Shown here: one piece after another, positions 12,121 to 24,050 of the stretch
How positions within the stretch are numbered: the first letter of the stretch is position 1
How the letters are laid out: each line of letters starts with the position of its first letter
DNA from: Alnus glutinosa
Taxonomy: Eukaryota > Streptophyta > Magnoliopsida > Fagales > Betulaceae
DNA: 64,000 nucleotides
Assembly (NCBI RefSeq): GCF_958979055.1
Contig: NC_084887.1
Span: forward strand, 22,565,044 to 22,629,043
Direction: 5' to 3'
Made by a program: the position numbers and the translations under genes
Notes under the pieces: generated by a model
Database searches by the model: none
The model's input: only the letters and a program-made list of their open reading frames with translations
Told to the model about the DNA's origin: nothing

Positions 12121-13593
12121 ATGGTTAAGCTAACAATAGTTGGAAGGAGTAGTGATGGGTTGCCTCTCGCACAAGGACCAAGGTATTTGAATGAGGAAAA
12201 TGGCAACAATATCTCATTTTACAAGCAACAAGCAGAGTTCATTCTCACAGAAATCTCAAGAGGAAACTTAGCATCTTCCAAGATGACCATCCGCGTGGAT
12301 CATCACTGCTTTAAGTATCCCTTTTATTTTCACTTTCCTTTTAATTAATTATCATATTATAGATTTCAAGAATGCCATCTTATGCAATTATGTTTTCATC
12401 ATTATCGATCATACTTCCAATTTCATTGAAGATGCAGTTGACATTTTGGACAAACTATCATGATATTCATCACAATATATATATATTAATTATTTCTCTT
12501 TTTTGGTTGCAATAACATTGTAAACAAAACTAAAGAGGCTGATCATGCTATACAAAATTCACCATGCATGATAAGCAATTGGGATGATACCATTTCTATA
12601 TCTATTTAACTTATTCTTCTAACGTTAAGCTATTTGGTCGAGAATGGAATCTTCTTCATCACATTGTGCGATTCTTCATATCCAAGAAAACTAGCTTTCC
12701 ATTATCTACAGGATTTGCAAAAGGAGTTTGGGAAGTTTGATAATAGCTTAATCCAAAAAATTACAAGGCCATACAGCTTTCTCCAATTCGGTAACTTCTA
12801 TTAACTTCAGCAATTATGCTGATATTAATCTGCAGCTAGCACTTCTTCTTATTTATTTTTTGGCTAGAATTTTAAATAAATAAATATTTGAATTTGTATT
12901 TTTATGTTCTTAATTATCCATACTTTAGTGTAATTAATAATGCTACGTAATTTGCTTCGTAGAGAGCATTATTAGGAATATTAGAAAGCAATATACTGAT
13001 ACAAGAACTCAGGCTAACCTATCAAAGCTTAATTCTAACCGGAAACAAGAAATAGATATTGTTACTAAACACATATATGAAATTTTAGAAAGAAGGAGAA
13101 ATTCAGGTGATATTCATTTTCACATATTTATTTTTTCTTTACTTAGTTTGATTGACTTCTAATTAATGCTCATGAAGACGCATAAAGCATGTATATTACT
13201 GTTTTTTATTGCCAGAAATATCGGAAAATATATCCCGAAAATCTCAAAGTATTCACTCCTCAATATGGGGTTCCCCGTGCCTTGAGGTATGCATGTCGAA
13301 TGAGTAATATGCTATTTAGTAAAATGACATAACACTGAAAATCAATCATTAAATTATATAACAATCAGTCATACGTATAACAGTCTACTAAATAACATTA
13401 ATTATTCAACATTTTGCGCATAACGACAACTCGACAAAGCCCAATTTTCAGTTCTCCTAATCTTTCAATTGCCTTTCCTACACAGGTAATTGTCTTGAAA
13501 TGGACGCCTATCACAATCATTGTAGTGGTTGCTGTTGTTCTTTTGTGGGCTAGCTTTGTACTCACGGACAACTTCCTAATTTCAAGCTTATAA
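12121..13593 (+). CDS. SEC22-like longin R-SNARE (divergent)
   Basis: SEC22 proteins are tail-anchored SNAREs for vesicle traffic between ER and Golgi. Five exons join in frame with GT-AG borders: 12121-12314, 12630-12790, 12963-13106, 13216-13286 and 13486-13593, giving 225 residues (plant SEC22 is about 218). The N-terminal longin domain starts MVKLTIVGRSSDGLPLAQG and includes FITLCDSSYPRKLAFHYLQD and RPYSFLQFE. The SNARE-side exon reads YTDTRTQANLSKLNSN and IYEILERRRNSE. The C-terminus is a hydrophobic anchor (about residues 193-215; ITIIVVVAVVLLWASFVL) with a short luminal tail. The longin half is clear SEC22. The SNARE helix is poorly conserved after ILERR: the fourth exon (SENISRKSQSIHSSIWGSPC) lacks obvious heptads. 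It may be a specialised or decaying paralogue; exon 4 should be checked by transcripts. Confidence 0.82.
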
Positions 13594-13891
13594 ATTTGCT
13601 AATGTTTCTGATTGTATTTTCAGTATGAATTTGTGATAGAGATGATATTTTAACTTTGTTTTCATGATCAATAAATAAACAATAAATACTGATGTCAGAA
13701 AGTTAATCTTTAGTGGAGGAAAATTTGATATAGCTACTTCATCACGAACAAAGTTGTTGGGTCAAAATGTGACCATATTCCTTAGATAACATGGTCCGAA
13801 TGTGACCATATTACCACTTTTAACTTTAAGCGGAGAGAATTCCATAGATTGCCTTTTATTTTCTTCTTCTTCTTCTTCTTCTTCTTCTTCT

Positions 13892-13932
<41 letters not shown>

Positions 13933-14581
13933 TACTTATTCGTTTGAATAGAGGTGGCCAAATCTGGTTTCGCAGAATGCAAATCTTTCTGGGTCTTCTA
14001 GAAATTAATTACATGACACATAAAATTATATCTTAAAACACATTTTAATTTTAATTTTTTTTTTAGAAAAAAAGTCAACCATACTCCCGTTAAACTATCA
14101 TTCAGTTGACAATGTTTTCTAAAAACTTTCAATTGGGATAATGTCTACTCCAAATTACTAAATAATTGTCAATGTGTCACCCAAAGCCAGCAAAAAAAAA
14201 AAAAACAAATTTGACAACAAATTTTTCAACAAGGCAAAAATACCCCTCTAAATTTGAAAAAAATTTATAATTTTTTAATTTTTTTTAAAAAGACAATTTT
14301 CTTTTCTTTTTTTTTCTTTATTTATGAAGTATTTTTTTTATAAAAAAAATAAAATAAAATAAATTTGGCCAGTTTTTTTGTTTTAGAATTTTTAGTTTTT
14401 ATTTTGGGAAAAATACATATATGTCCATCAAGTTACCACTCAATTATTAATGTCTCCCTCAAACTACAATTTGTGTCAATTTTCCCTCTCAAACTATCAA
14501 AAAATGTCAACATCTCCCCATAAGACCAACAAAAAAATAAAAATAATCCTAATTTTATTTTAATAAGACAAAAAATCCTTA
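13594..14581. other. Intergenic with simple repeats
   Basis: A (CTT)n run followed by a T-tract at about 13861-13931. Then AT-rich DNA with two similar segments (about 14070-14200 and 14405-14530) of the type found in MULE-like TIR arms (caaactatca, atgtctccc). No gene seen. Confidence 0.5.
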
Positions 14582-14980
14582 TAAATTTGAAAATGGCTGC
14601 TGCGGACAAGCCTCTCAATGATGAGGACTTGATTTCCTATATCGTAGGAGGTCTCAACTCCTCTTATCAAGCTAGGTTTTATCATGACTTTCAACTTTTG
14701 GTTACCCGTGACAAGTTTATTTCCTTTTCTGACTTTCAAGACAAGTTGCTGCATGTCGATCATATACTGGATGTTCATCAAAAAAGTGTCCCCCCCTGAA
14801 GCCACCCATATGGCTTTCTTTGCCCAGAAACCACGTGCTTCTTCATGTCACAAGAAGCCCAAGTTTGCCCAACAGTATTGTGGCCCACCAAGCCCAACAA
14901 TGCAGCAGAGACAACAAATGCCACATTCAAAGTTTTAAAGCATTTCTTCAATTGTATAAAGGCGAGCCACAGTGGGCATC
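14582..14980 (+). pseudogene. Copia gag fragment
   Basis: Frame +, about 14593-14935: AAADKPLNDEDLISYIVGGL, then ISFSDFQDKLLHVDHIL, typical of the copia gag (UBN2/retrotran_gag) region; one frameshift at about 14797 in a C-run. A weak zinc-knuckle remnant follows to about 14980. No LTR adjoins it; the hAT element at 15027 lies directly downstream. Confidence 0.65.
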
Positions 14981-15026
14981 TGTCCCCTCTTAACTTACTC
15001 AGGCTTTGCGTCGTCATCATTTGAAG

Positions 15027-15666
15027 TATGAGTGTACAAGCGGGACGGCTATTAATTGCTAACCACATAACAGTATAACTGCAAATAACCGCAACGGTAT
15101 CTGCATAGGCCGGTTGCGGTTACAAGTTCTAGGTATTGATAAAAACAGTTAATAGCCGAATAACTAGTAACCAGTTTTATACTATATATATTATATATAT
15201 TAATAGTAATTAAATTAGAGAATGGATGAGGGTCAAATTAAACTTAGTGCATTTCACAGATTTTCTATGGTTCTGGTCAATCCACAATTACGCTTGCGTA
15301 GGAAGTTGGTGAACTAGATACATGCTTAATTGATGTGTTTTTGCTGGGCACAAACACAAATTGATGGATGAGTTGACTTAGTGTTGTAAGTAAAGCATAA
15401 TTCGACATAGGCTATGGCATTCCTAGTTCCTGTAATAATTTTACTTGCAATTGTGTCTTTAAAATAACAAATATTCTGGAAAGTATGATGTAGTTGAAGT
15501 CAAGCTTCATTCTTAATTATGAAAGGATAAAAAAAAAAAAAATCGTTTGCAGTTAACCGCTAACAAGCCTAGCGGTTGTGATTGCTGTTATTTAAAATGA
15601 ATAACCGTCTAAATCAATTACAGTTGTGATTAGAAAGAAATAACCGCAACGACTATTTCAACCCTA
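15027..15666. mobile_element. Non-autonomous hAT element at the end of the remorin-like gene
   Basis: Left end TATGAGTGTACAAG; right end, read in reverse, TAGGGTTGAAATAG. Candidate 8-bp TSDs are ATTTGAAG (15019-15026) and ATCTAAAG (15667-15674), six of eight alike. Internal DNA has paired ggttgcggtta / taaccgcaac motifs, as in the hAT elements at 185 and 53428. No transposase. The reverse-strand TAG of its right end is the stop codon of the remorin-like gene. Confidence 0.6.
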
Positions 15667-18336
15667 ATCTAAAGTAGAACCATCGCAACCAAAATACTTC
15701 TTTGGACTCTTTGGAAGATAACCACAACCTAAACACTTGTTTGGATTGGGATGAGTACCACTGGCATCATACTTATGGGCCCTCTCGTTTGTCTTGAGAT
15801 CTTTCTTCTCACGTTTAGATTCAATTACTGCCTTTTTTCCTTCTAATTTCTCCTTGGACCGAGCTTCCTCGTTGCTAACCCATTCCATTTTTTTGTGCTT
15901 TGATGCCTCTACTTCTAACTGTTTCTTGTGCTTTGACGTCTCTGCTTCTAACTGTTTCTTGTGCTTTAAAGTCTCAACATCTATCTGTTCATGTGCAAAG
16001 TAGGTCTAAATTATATACATTTTTTGTCCATCTATTTCAAGTGTATTATTGAATTGTTGGGCTCACATGTTCAATTGGCAATAAATGAAGATCAAACATT
16101 TTTCAAAATATATTGATAAAAACTAAAGCAGAAAGGAGGCCTATATTATGTAAAATATAATAAAAGAGATAGAAGGGAAGAAGAGGAGAACACAAAAGAG
16201 AGAAAACGCTACATTGCTTCTTATTTCATTGAGTGCTTTTGATTACAAAGGATATGAATATATAGGCTAATAGAGGGAAGCACATCCCACTAATCATGGC
16301 ACATAATCAGGAAATATTAAAGTGGAAAATATTGAGGAATCAAGTAGGAAAATAAGGAAAGATATTGGAGAGGAAATCAATGAGGCTCTTTATTCTCTAA
16401 CACTCCCCCACAAACTGATGGGAGGAACTTCCTGCAGTTTGTCTTCTGCGTCGGATCATCATCATGAACCCTTTTTTTTTTTTTTTGAGTGTGTGTTGGC
16501 CCGAGTTTGCAAACTGTACCTCAAAGGCCAAAAATAAATACAACTATGGGCCAAAAGAAATTAAAGACAAATTTGGGTTTTGAAGCATTACCACAAATAA
16601 GAGATTGGGTCAATAATGGGCCAAAGAGAAGAAGGGCCAACTATAGGCCAAAGAAAGATTTTCCTCTCCTTTTTTTTGTTCTTTTTTTTTTTTCCCAACA
16701 TCTTCTTCATAGTACATCACAAGACAAAATAAAATAAAATAAAAAAAATGTCGGTAGACAGGAAATAAAACCAAAAAAAAAAAAAAACTGTAACTTGTGG
16801 ACAACCTTAGGAGGAGAGTTCACAGTGGTTGGAGAAGGCACAGAAAGTGAAGGATTCGGGGCTGGAGACGGTGCTAGAGGTGGGAGACTTGGCCAGTGGA
16901 GAAGTCATCGGGGAAGGATGCCGGAAAAGACGCCGGAGGTGGTGCTGCAGTGGAGCACATAAAATTTGCGTCAAGGGACTGTGATATGCATTTTTATTTT
17001 TATTTTTTGAGTGAAAGAGAGAAAATTTTGGGAGATGGAAATGAAAGCTGAGATAGATTAGAAACTATGAGAGTTTCTATGTGGATGGAGTTGGGATGTT
17101 GGGAGTGGCAGAAATGAAGCTCTGTTTTTAGGCAATACCATGTGATGGGTGAGACGTGTTTGATAAAAGGGCTGAAAGAGTGTGCTGCAGCAAAGAAGAA
17201 ACCAAGATCGTGAGGTGTTAGCCAAAGGGCTCCGATACCATGTATAATATAATAAAAGAGATAGAAGGGAAGAAGAGGAGAACACAAAAGAAAGAAAACG
17301 TTACATTGCTTCTTATTTCATTTAGGCCTCGTTTGGTTCGCGGAATGTCTATTCCATTAGGAAAATGAATAACTATTCCTGGGAATAGATGAAGGTGAAA
17401 TGGAATAACTATTCATATTCTTTTGTTTAGTTGTAACGGTGGAATAGAACATTGCATATGTATTTTTTTTGTTTGGTACAGTGCAATCCATTGGTGAATA
17501 TTGGTGAATGGAATCATATTATAATCAAATTTCCTAAAACACCCTTATAACACAAATATAATCTATATTCTTAAAGACATTTTTTTCTTTATTTTAGAAA
17601 CATAACCAGTCATACTATGACTTTTTTTCTATTTCTTTTTTTTAAAAAAAAAAAAATTCAAAGTTCATGGCTTTTTTTCTTTCTTTTTTTTTCATATACA
17701 AGTACTCTACAAAACGATTTATAAGAAAAAAATGCACAAAGGATATGAATACATAGGCTAATAGTGGGAAGCACATCTCACTAATCATGGCACATAATCA
17801 GGAAATATTAAAGTGGAAAATATTGAGGAATCAAGTAGGAAAATAAGGAAAGATATTGGAGAGGAAATCAATGAGATATTCTTGATATGCTGCAATGGCT
17901 CTTTATTCTCTAACATATTACTCATCATTTTATGCCGGTCTTCGTAGATAGCAACCAACATTTCCCTCTTAAAAGAGAAGGGAAAATTACAAAAATTGTC
18001 CTTGAAATTTGAGGTTGTGATAAATAACTCTTTAGGGTTTAAAAAATGACAAATAAATTCATGTGGTATGCCTACATAACAAATAATTCCCTATGTATAA
18101 ATTTCCGCCATTTTTTCATTAGGGTTATTTTGAGAAATTATATATTTACTTTCAAAAAAATTATAAAAATAAAATGACAAAATAAAAATAGAAAAAATAA
18201 AAACTAGTGCCGGTGCCACCTCAAAGAACCAAACCTCTAGTGGCCAATGCTCATTTTCTTTTTAATAGGTTTTTAGGATAAATCTGTAATTCATAATGAT
18301 TCCAATAGAAAAATGGCCGGAATTTGTCTAGATGGA

Positions 18337-18399
<63 letters not shown>

Positions 18400-18960
18400 T
18401 TAAAGGGTAAGGAGGTGGGGGGATACGAAGAGAGTCAATTGACCTCATGAAATAATGTCATAAAAAAATTCATTTAATGCCATTGATTTTTCTGGTTACC
18501 TCGATTTGTGTCTTCTTAGCCTGTAGAGATACTATCTTCATTTTGTACTTTTCCTCGGCGACGGATAGCTCTCTCTGAGCTCTGACATATGCCAATTTCA
18601 GTAAGGAATTTGATTCTTGCATTACACCATCACAACAACTGCACAACAACCCCTCACATGAAGGTGAGACTCAATGTGTGGGTCCCACCCTTATGTAAGG
18701 GTTGTTGTGCAGTTGTTGTATTGGTGTTGTAAATCTAACATTTTCCTTTCAGTAAATATACATTGAAGCATTTTGGTGAATAATTTGATGTATTTATATA
18801 TATGTCATGTTCTTATTAAACACCAATGATCTTGTAATCTAACAGTTTTTCTTTGTTATAAAATAGAAGATTTAAAGTTCAACTCACCATGAAGATTTAT
18901 AGGATTAATAGATCAAAAAAGATTTCTTTCATTTAAAGAAAACTCAAGAAGAATTTGGAA

Positions 18961-18993
<33 letters not shown>

Positions 18994-20772
18994 CTGGAAT
19001 AAGAGTTGAATCCTGGATGAGAAATGATTCTTTTACATCTTTTATACATCTTTTTTCTAAATTAACCATTGGATCTGTAGGATCCACAAGGACACACATG
19101 TGGGTCCTATAGATCTAATGGTTGATTTAGAAAAAAAAAAAAATGTACAAAAGATGTACATGTAACATGTCTCATTCTAAATAATGTTGTAGACGTTCAA
19201 GATTTAACTTTTTATCAAATCATTTTTCATTTAAGACAATTTTTTTAGGGGCTTAAGAAGAACTAGCCCACATTCAATACAAAGGCATGAGAGGGCCCAA
19301 TGAATAAGAAAAGAGATGCTAGGGCTATGTTTTGCAAACTACTCCCTTTTTTGTTTCAGAAAATATTCAACTCTCAAATATTCTATTTTTATATCACATC
19401 AATCACTTTTTAACAATTTTCTTCACTTTTTTTTATCACATCGATTACTTTTTAACAACTTTTTCACTAAAAAAAAAAATCAAAATTTCTCTGTACTTTA
19501 TATCACATTTCTTATTACTATTTTTTAAAAAATAAAAAATACAACCCAATTATTTACGAAACACACCCTAGGTTTCTCAACACCTTTTTCAAAAACTTAG
19601 TTTCAAATTGACATGTCATAATCTTATGTGATTTATTGTTTTAGTAAATAAAGTCATAAGGGAATAAGATCGTGACACGTCAGTTTAGAACCAAATTTTT
19701 GAAAAAAATCTTGAAAAATTATGGCTCGTTTGGTTGTACAATTTTTTTTTTATTATATTATTCTATTCTTTACTGCACTTAAAAATGTGAATACTGAGAA
19801 ATTTTATTTTTTAAAATTATGTTTAGATGATTTTGAAAACCTGGGACAAAATTGGGGAAAAAAAAATTAGATAAAAATTAAGTAGAATTTGAATTTAAAA
19901 AACCTACCCAAACATATTACTAAAAAATAATCAAAAATAAAATGCTACCCAAATATGCCCATAACATTTCTCAAAAGTAAAACGCAAGAAATCACTTACC
20001 TGTTCATTGATTTTGCCTTTTCTTTATCCACCCATGCGGCGAGTCTTTGAGTGTATGCTCGTGCCTCCGCTATAAAGAAGTAGAGAAGTCAAACATTTGA
20101 ACAATGCTCAATTAAGTCAGTCCCATATTAACACATACTTATATATATATATATATAGGAATCATATGTTTGAATAAAGTGAGGTTCAAGCCAAACTTTG
20201 TTATTAAAGTCTAATATATCCTTCACATTGAACCAACTCTAGCATGAATGAATCATTGTTTACATGAAGGGTTAGTTAACAAGAGAATAAGAGATAATAG
20301 ACATTGCTACCATGATCACCCTCAGGTAAAGTTGTCACTCTGATTATCGTGCTCACTTTTGCTTAAAGAAAGAAGAAGAAGATATAATAGACCTTTAAAA
20401 TACGTAAACTTCGAGGATCTAGTTGTGGGAGTGCTTCAAGATTTTAGCCTATTTCATATTATTGGGGGCGGTGGAATGGGGGCTAGTAGTCAATTCCTAA
20501 AACAAAAAAATAAATAAATAAATAAATAAATAAATAAAATAGTTTACTGGCCTCTAGGAAAAAAAAAAAATTTGACCCCAACCCCTGCCCCTGCCCATAA
20601 TAATTATGGCTCCGTCCCTGTACTATCATGCTCCAATACCATGATCAATAGAACCTAAAACACCGTGAATTTTTCCTTTAAATTAATCTTGCATAGATGA
20701 ATATATATATATATATGTGAGCATATAAGACTAATTAAAATATCAAATGCAAGATAATACACCTTCAGACAT
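15664..20772 (-). CDS. Divergent remorin-like protein
   Basis: Four exons on the minus strand join in frame: 20772-20763 (only MSE plus one base), 20069-20000, 18581-18500 and 15984-15664, 160 residues. All introns are GT-AG. The order follows remorin: EARAYTQRLAAWVDKEKAKS matches the RISLVRAWEESEKSKAE block; AQRELSVAEEKYKMKIVSLQ matches the next exon, which is 82 nt here and in the canonical remorin at 1698-1779. The last exon holds a duplicated SKHKKQLE coil, then EARSKEKLEGKKAVIESKRE and AHKYDASGTHPNPNKCLGCG, matching AAKYRATGTGPKKFLGFF. Extra cysteines (CLGCG, YFGC) replace the usual tail, possibly for lipidation (inference). There is almost no N-terminal region. The stop lies at a hAT end. 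Intron 3 (about 2.5 kb) contains an LTR element. Homology is remote but consistent across three exons; expression unknown. Confidence 0.6.
16149..17915 (-). mobile_element. Small non-autonomous LTR retrotransposon (TRIM/LARD-like)
   Basis: Complete element in an intron of the remorin-like gene. TSD TATTA lies at 16144-16148 and 17916-17920. Direct LTRs are 16149-16402 and 17241-17915, both starting TGTA and ending CTCTTTATTCTCTAACA. The right LTR has a foreign insert (17322-17735); the left lacks about 23 bp. The internal 838 bp codes for nothing recognisable. It has a reverse-strand primer-binding site next to the right LTR (tggtatcggagcc in reverse) and a polypurine tract next to the left LTR (gggggag in reverse), so it is transcribed on the minus strand, like its host gene. 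Confidence 0.85.
17322..17735. mobile_element. Insert in the right LTR, MITE-like
   Basis: Begins ggcctcgtttggttcgcgga, a common MITE/hAT-like start, and interrupts LTR sequence that is continuous in the left LTR. About 14 bp of LTR (gagtgcttttgatt) is missing at the junction. The right end has no obvious inverted repeat, so the insert is probably truncated. Confidence 0.5.
18342..18400. repeat. (ATT)n microsatellite
   Basis: About 19 perfect ATT units within intron 3 of the remorin-like gene. Confidence 0.9.
18622..18732. repeat. 111-bp foldback MITE
   Basis: ttacaccatcacaacaactg at the left pairs with cagttgttgtattggtgttg plus taa at the right, with arms of about 45 bp and a short loop. 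A related sequence lies near 41050-41130 (cacaactccctcacaacccc). It sits about 40 bp upstream of exon 3 of the remorin-like gene. Confidence 0.6.
19028..19175. repeat. Foldback MITE
   Basis: tacatcttttatacatctttt...ggatctgtagg pairs with the reverse complement around cctatagatctaatgg and aaaagatgtacatgt. Near-perfect hairpin of about 145 bp in intron 2 of the remorin-like gene. Confidence 0.55.
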
Positions 20773-22147
20773 CTCAGTACTCTTTGAGGATGTCCAAAAG
20801 TGGCTTAAGTTTTAATTTCTTCTCTGTCCAGCTACTCTTGTGTTCTAGTATGTGAGAACAGGAACATGGCATCCATATATAGGTTTGTCAAAATCGAGTA
20901 CCCATCAAATAATCATAAAGATAGATTAAGCACGCTTTCCTTCTGACAAATATTCTCTTTATTTCAAATAAAATAGATAATATTTATTAGATGGTCAAGA
21001 TTTAAAGTTAATTGATCTAGCAGTGTTATATAATTTCATATTATTTAAATTTTTAAAAAGGCGTAATTAATATTGATTTCATATGCACCGTTATATATAT
21101 CAACTTTAAATCCTAACTATTAAATTAATACTGTTAATTTCACTTGAAATCATTCATACTTAATTACACTATATATTTATGGTACAATCTAGGATGTACG
21201 AAGGGAGTACCCATGAGATAGTCATAAAGACAGGTTAAGCATTCTTTCCTTCATGCTTGTAATTACACCACATATTTATGGTGCAATCTATTGTATACCA
21301 TGCACATCTCAAATATTTGATATTGTTTATCCATTAGATTTTATTTTATGCATGCATGGGAACTAGCAATTAATTTGGTCAATTAAAAAAAAAAATTGTT
21401 TCATTGAATCGAAATAATGTTAAATTATTCTATAATTTTCAAAAATGCTACAGACCCCAAAACTTTTTCCTAAATGATCTGGAACCTACGTTCGTTTAAG
21501 AAAAAAAAAAAATTTAAAACTATTTATTTCTTGAACGGACCAAATCATTTGGGAACAAAAATTTGGAAGAAAAAAAATAATTGGGGTATGTAGCATTTCT
21601 CATAATTTTAGGGACTCTAAATCTATATTGTTCTTTTTATATTCTATCTGTCTATTTATCTATTCATGAATAAATGGTAAAGTAATTAAAATGCCTCAAA
21701 TTATTGTGTTTAATCACTAAGGAACATCCAACATGTAATTTAATCAAAATTGGGATAAACTGTCAAGTTAAGGTTCCTCTCTTAACCTCTATTTTGCATT
21801 GGGCAGAAGACAATCCAAAAAGTGTAGGCCCACCCATGTTAAATCATCAATTTTTTTCAAAAGTTTAAACTAATAAAAAAATTAAATAATTATAATTAAT
21901 TAATTTTTTTTTTTTCTTATCAATGTAGTGTTAAAAATCTTTAATAGGCCTTCCATGTAAAATAACTTTGTTCACGTTTATGATCAAATGAATTCTACTG
22001 AAAAACAAGAAAGAGTAATGTTATTTAGCATACTCACATACAACTGCTCTACAACTAGATGACGTACCATTAAAAATCAGCACTTTGATCAAGACTTGTA
22101 AAAAAAAATAAAAAAATCTAGTGTTACTCCAATGACTAATTTTTATT
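20773..22147. other. Intergenic, upstream of the remorin-like gene
   Basis: Contains a partial duplication: gagtacccat...aagcacgctttccttc (about 20897-20945) recurs as gagtacccat...aagcattctttccttc (about 21206-21253), and the atttatggtgcaatct block occurs twice. A foldback at about 21443-21602 pairs aatgctacagaccccaaaac with ggggtatgtagcattt. No gene seen. Confidence 0.5.
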
Positions 22148-22868
22148 GGGATAATTGCACCGTTGGTCCCTATGATATGCCATAATTATTTTTCACTCCA
22201 TGTGGTTTAAAAAGTTCATGAGAGATCCCTATGGTATGCAATAATTACAAATCGATCCCTAACGTCAAATTCTGTTAAATTTTTTAACAGATTCCGTCAA
22301 ATGCCACGTCAGCACCACGGGTCGTCATCTTATTGGTGACACGTGGTGCTGACATGTCCAATCTTAATAAAATATATAAATTTATTAAAAAATAAATAAA
22401 AATACTTATTTTTTTAAAAAAAAAATTAAAATTCAAAAAAAAAAAAAACAAAAATGGGACAAGGGGGTGGCCGCGCGCCACCCCCAGAGGCTGCCTAGGA
22501 TGTCGCGTGGCCACCCCAGTGGCCGGGGGTGGCGCACAGCCACCCCCATTGGCTGGGGCTGGCCCAGCCACCCCAAGCCTACCCTTTTTTCTTCTTTTTT
22601 TTTTTTTTAAAAAAAATAAGTTTATTTATTTATTTTTTTAATAAATTTATATTTTTTTTATTAAGATGGACACATGTCGCCAATAAGATGGCGACACGTG
22701 TCGCTGACGTGTAGGGCTAACAGATTCCATCAAAATTTGGACAGAAAATCGACCCAGGGAGTAAAACGTAATTATTGCATACCACAGGGATCTCTCATGA
22801 GCTTTTTAAACCATAGGGAGTGAAAAATAATTATGGCATATCACAGGGACCAACGGTGCAATTATCTC
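22148..22868. mobile_element. MULE-type MITE, GC-rich core
   Basis: Perfect 9-bp TSD ATTTTTATT (22139-22147 and 22869-22877). Terminal inverted repeats of about 135 bp start gggataattgcaccgttggt and end accaacggtgcaattatctc. The 9-bp TSD with long TIRs indicates the Mutator superfamily. The core (about 22460-22580) is GC-rich with repeated ggggtggc / gccacccc motifs. Same family as 38041-38567. The ORFs in it are TIR artefacts. Confidence 0.8.
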
Positions 22869-23371
22869 ATTTTTATTACTACTACTATGTAAATCATATA
22901 GTTGTATGGTAGTTGTACTGAACTCTATTAAATAGAATTACTAGCTCCTCAATCAAATAAGTTAAAAGACTCCTTTTGCCAAAAGTATAAGAAGCATTAT
23001 ACGTGCTAGTACTAAACCCAAACTTCACTTCCACTTAGCACGAAACAACCAGCAGCTGGAGTACTTCAGCAACTTGAAGACCAACAAGAAGGCTATAACT
23101 GCCCACACTCTTATCTTCTTTATTATCTATGCTATATATCCTCATCTCGTCGTCTATATCTACGTCGACTAATTAAACCAGTTGTTTATTTTGATTTATA
23201 TTTTATATTTTTAAACTATTATTAGAAATTTAAATAATAATACTTGACCTCGGCTAATATGTAAACTCGAGCTCTCGTAAAATTTAAACGAGCCAAGTTT
23301 AAACAAGCACTACCGCTCGAACTAGACTCATTTCTAGCCCTAAGTTTCTTCATTTTCTTTTATTTTCTGAA

Positions 23372-23402
<31 letters not shown>

Positions 23403-24050
23403 GAAAAAAAAAAAAGAAGAAGAAGAAGAAGAAGAAGAAGAAGAAGAAAAGCTCTCTTATTTGTCATACTATCTTAGCCTTTTTATCATGATCAATTGCA
23501 AGTTAGAATTACTAAAAATTATTTTCAACGAAATTATTTTTTAGGAAAATATTTTTTAGCTAAAAATTAGTGATAGCGACCATTGGCTGGCTGAGCCAGG
23601 CGGGCAACCTTCAACAAAATTCAGTGGTGGTAGAAAATAAACTGCGAGAGAGAGTTCGTGCGAGAAGGAGAAGCTCAAACTTGAAAAATAATTTAAAAAT
23701 AAAAAAGGAAAACCATGTAGCTTAAATGAGATTTTCATAGCAGTCGAAAATATTTTTAATTTCACCAAGATTTTCAGTCGTATCAAACACTGAAAAATAT
23801 GAAAGCCTTTTCCACATAAAAAAGTTTTCCATCAAAACAAACGAAGCCTAAAAGCACTAGTAAAAGGAGAACAAACTCAAATTACAACATACATAAGTCA
23901 ATGAACTACGATAATTTTATTTATAAGAAACAAGACATAATTTATGTCCAGAAAATAGAGATAGTAAAACATATATCCTTGTTCCATACAATCCATCAAA
24001 TATTAAACAACATATTATATTGTGAACTATTTTTCGTTCATGGACGAGGA
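22869..24050. other. Intergenic, simple repeats and old repeat
   Basis: An A-tract with (GAA)n at about 23369-23450. The segment 23530-23850, ending atcaaaacaaacgaagccta, resembles 48340-48555 (atcaaaacatacggagcatt), so it is a dispersed repeat. No gene recognised. Confidence 0.5.

Noticed and set aside
22284..22571. ORFs rich in Gly/Pro/Ala in GC-rich cores (also 22529, 51753, 63143)
   Set aside because: They lie wholly within MITE cores bounded by TIRs; no domain.
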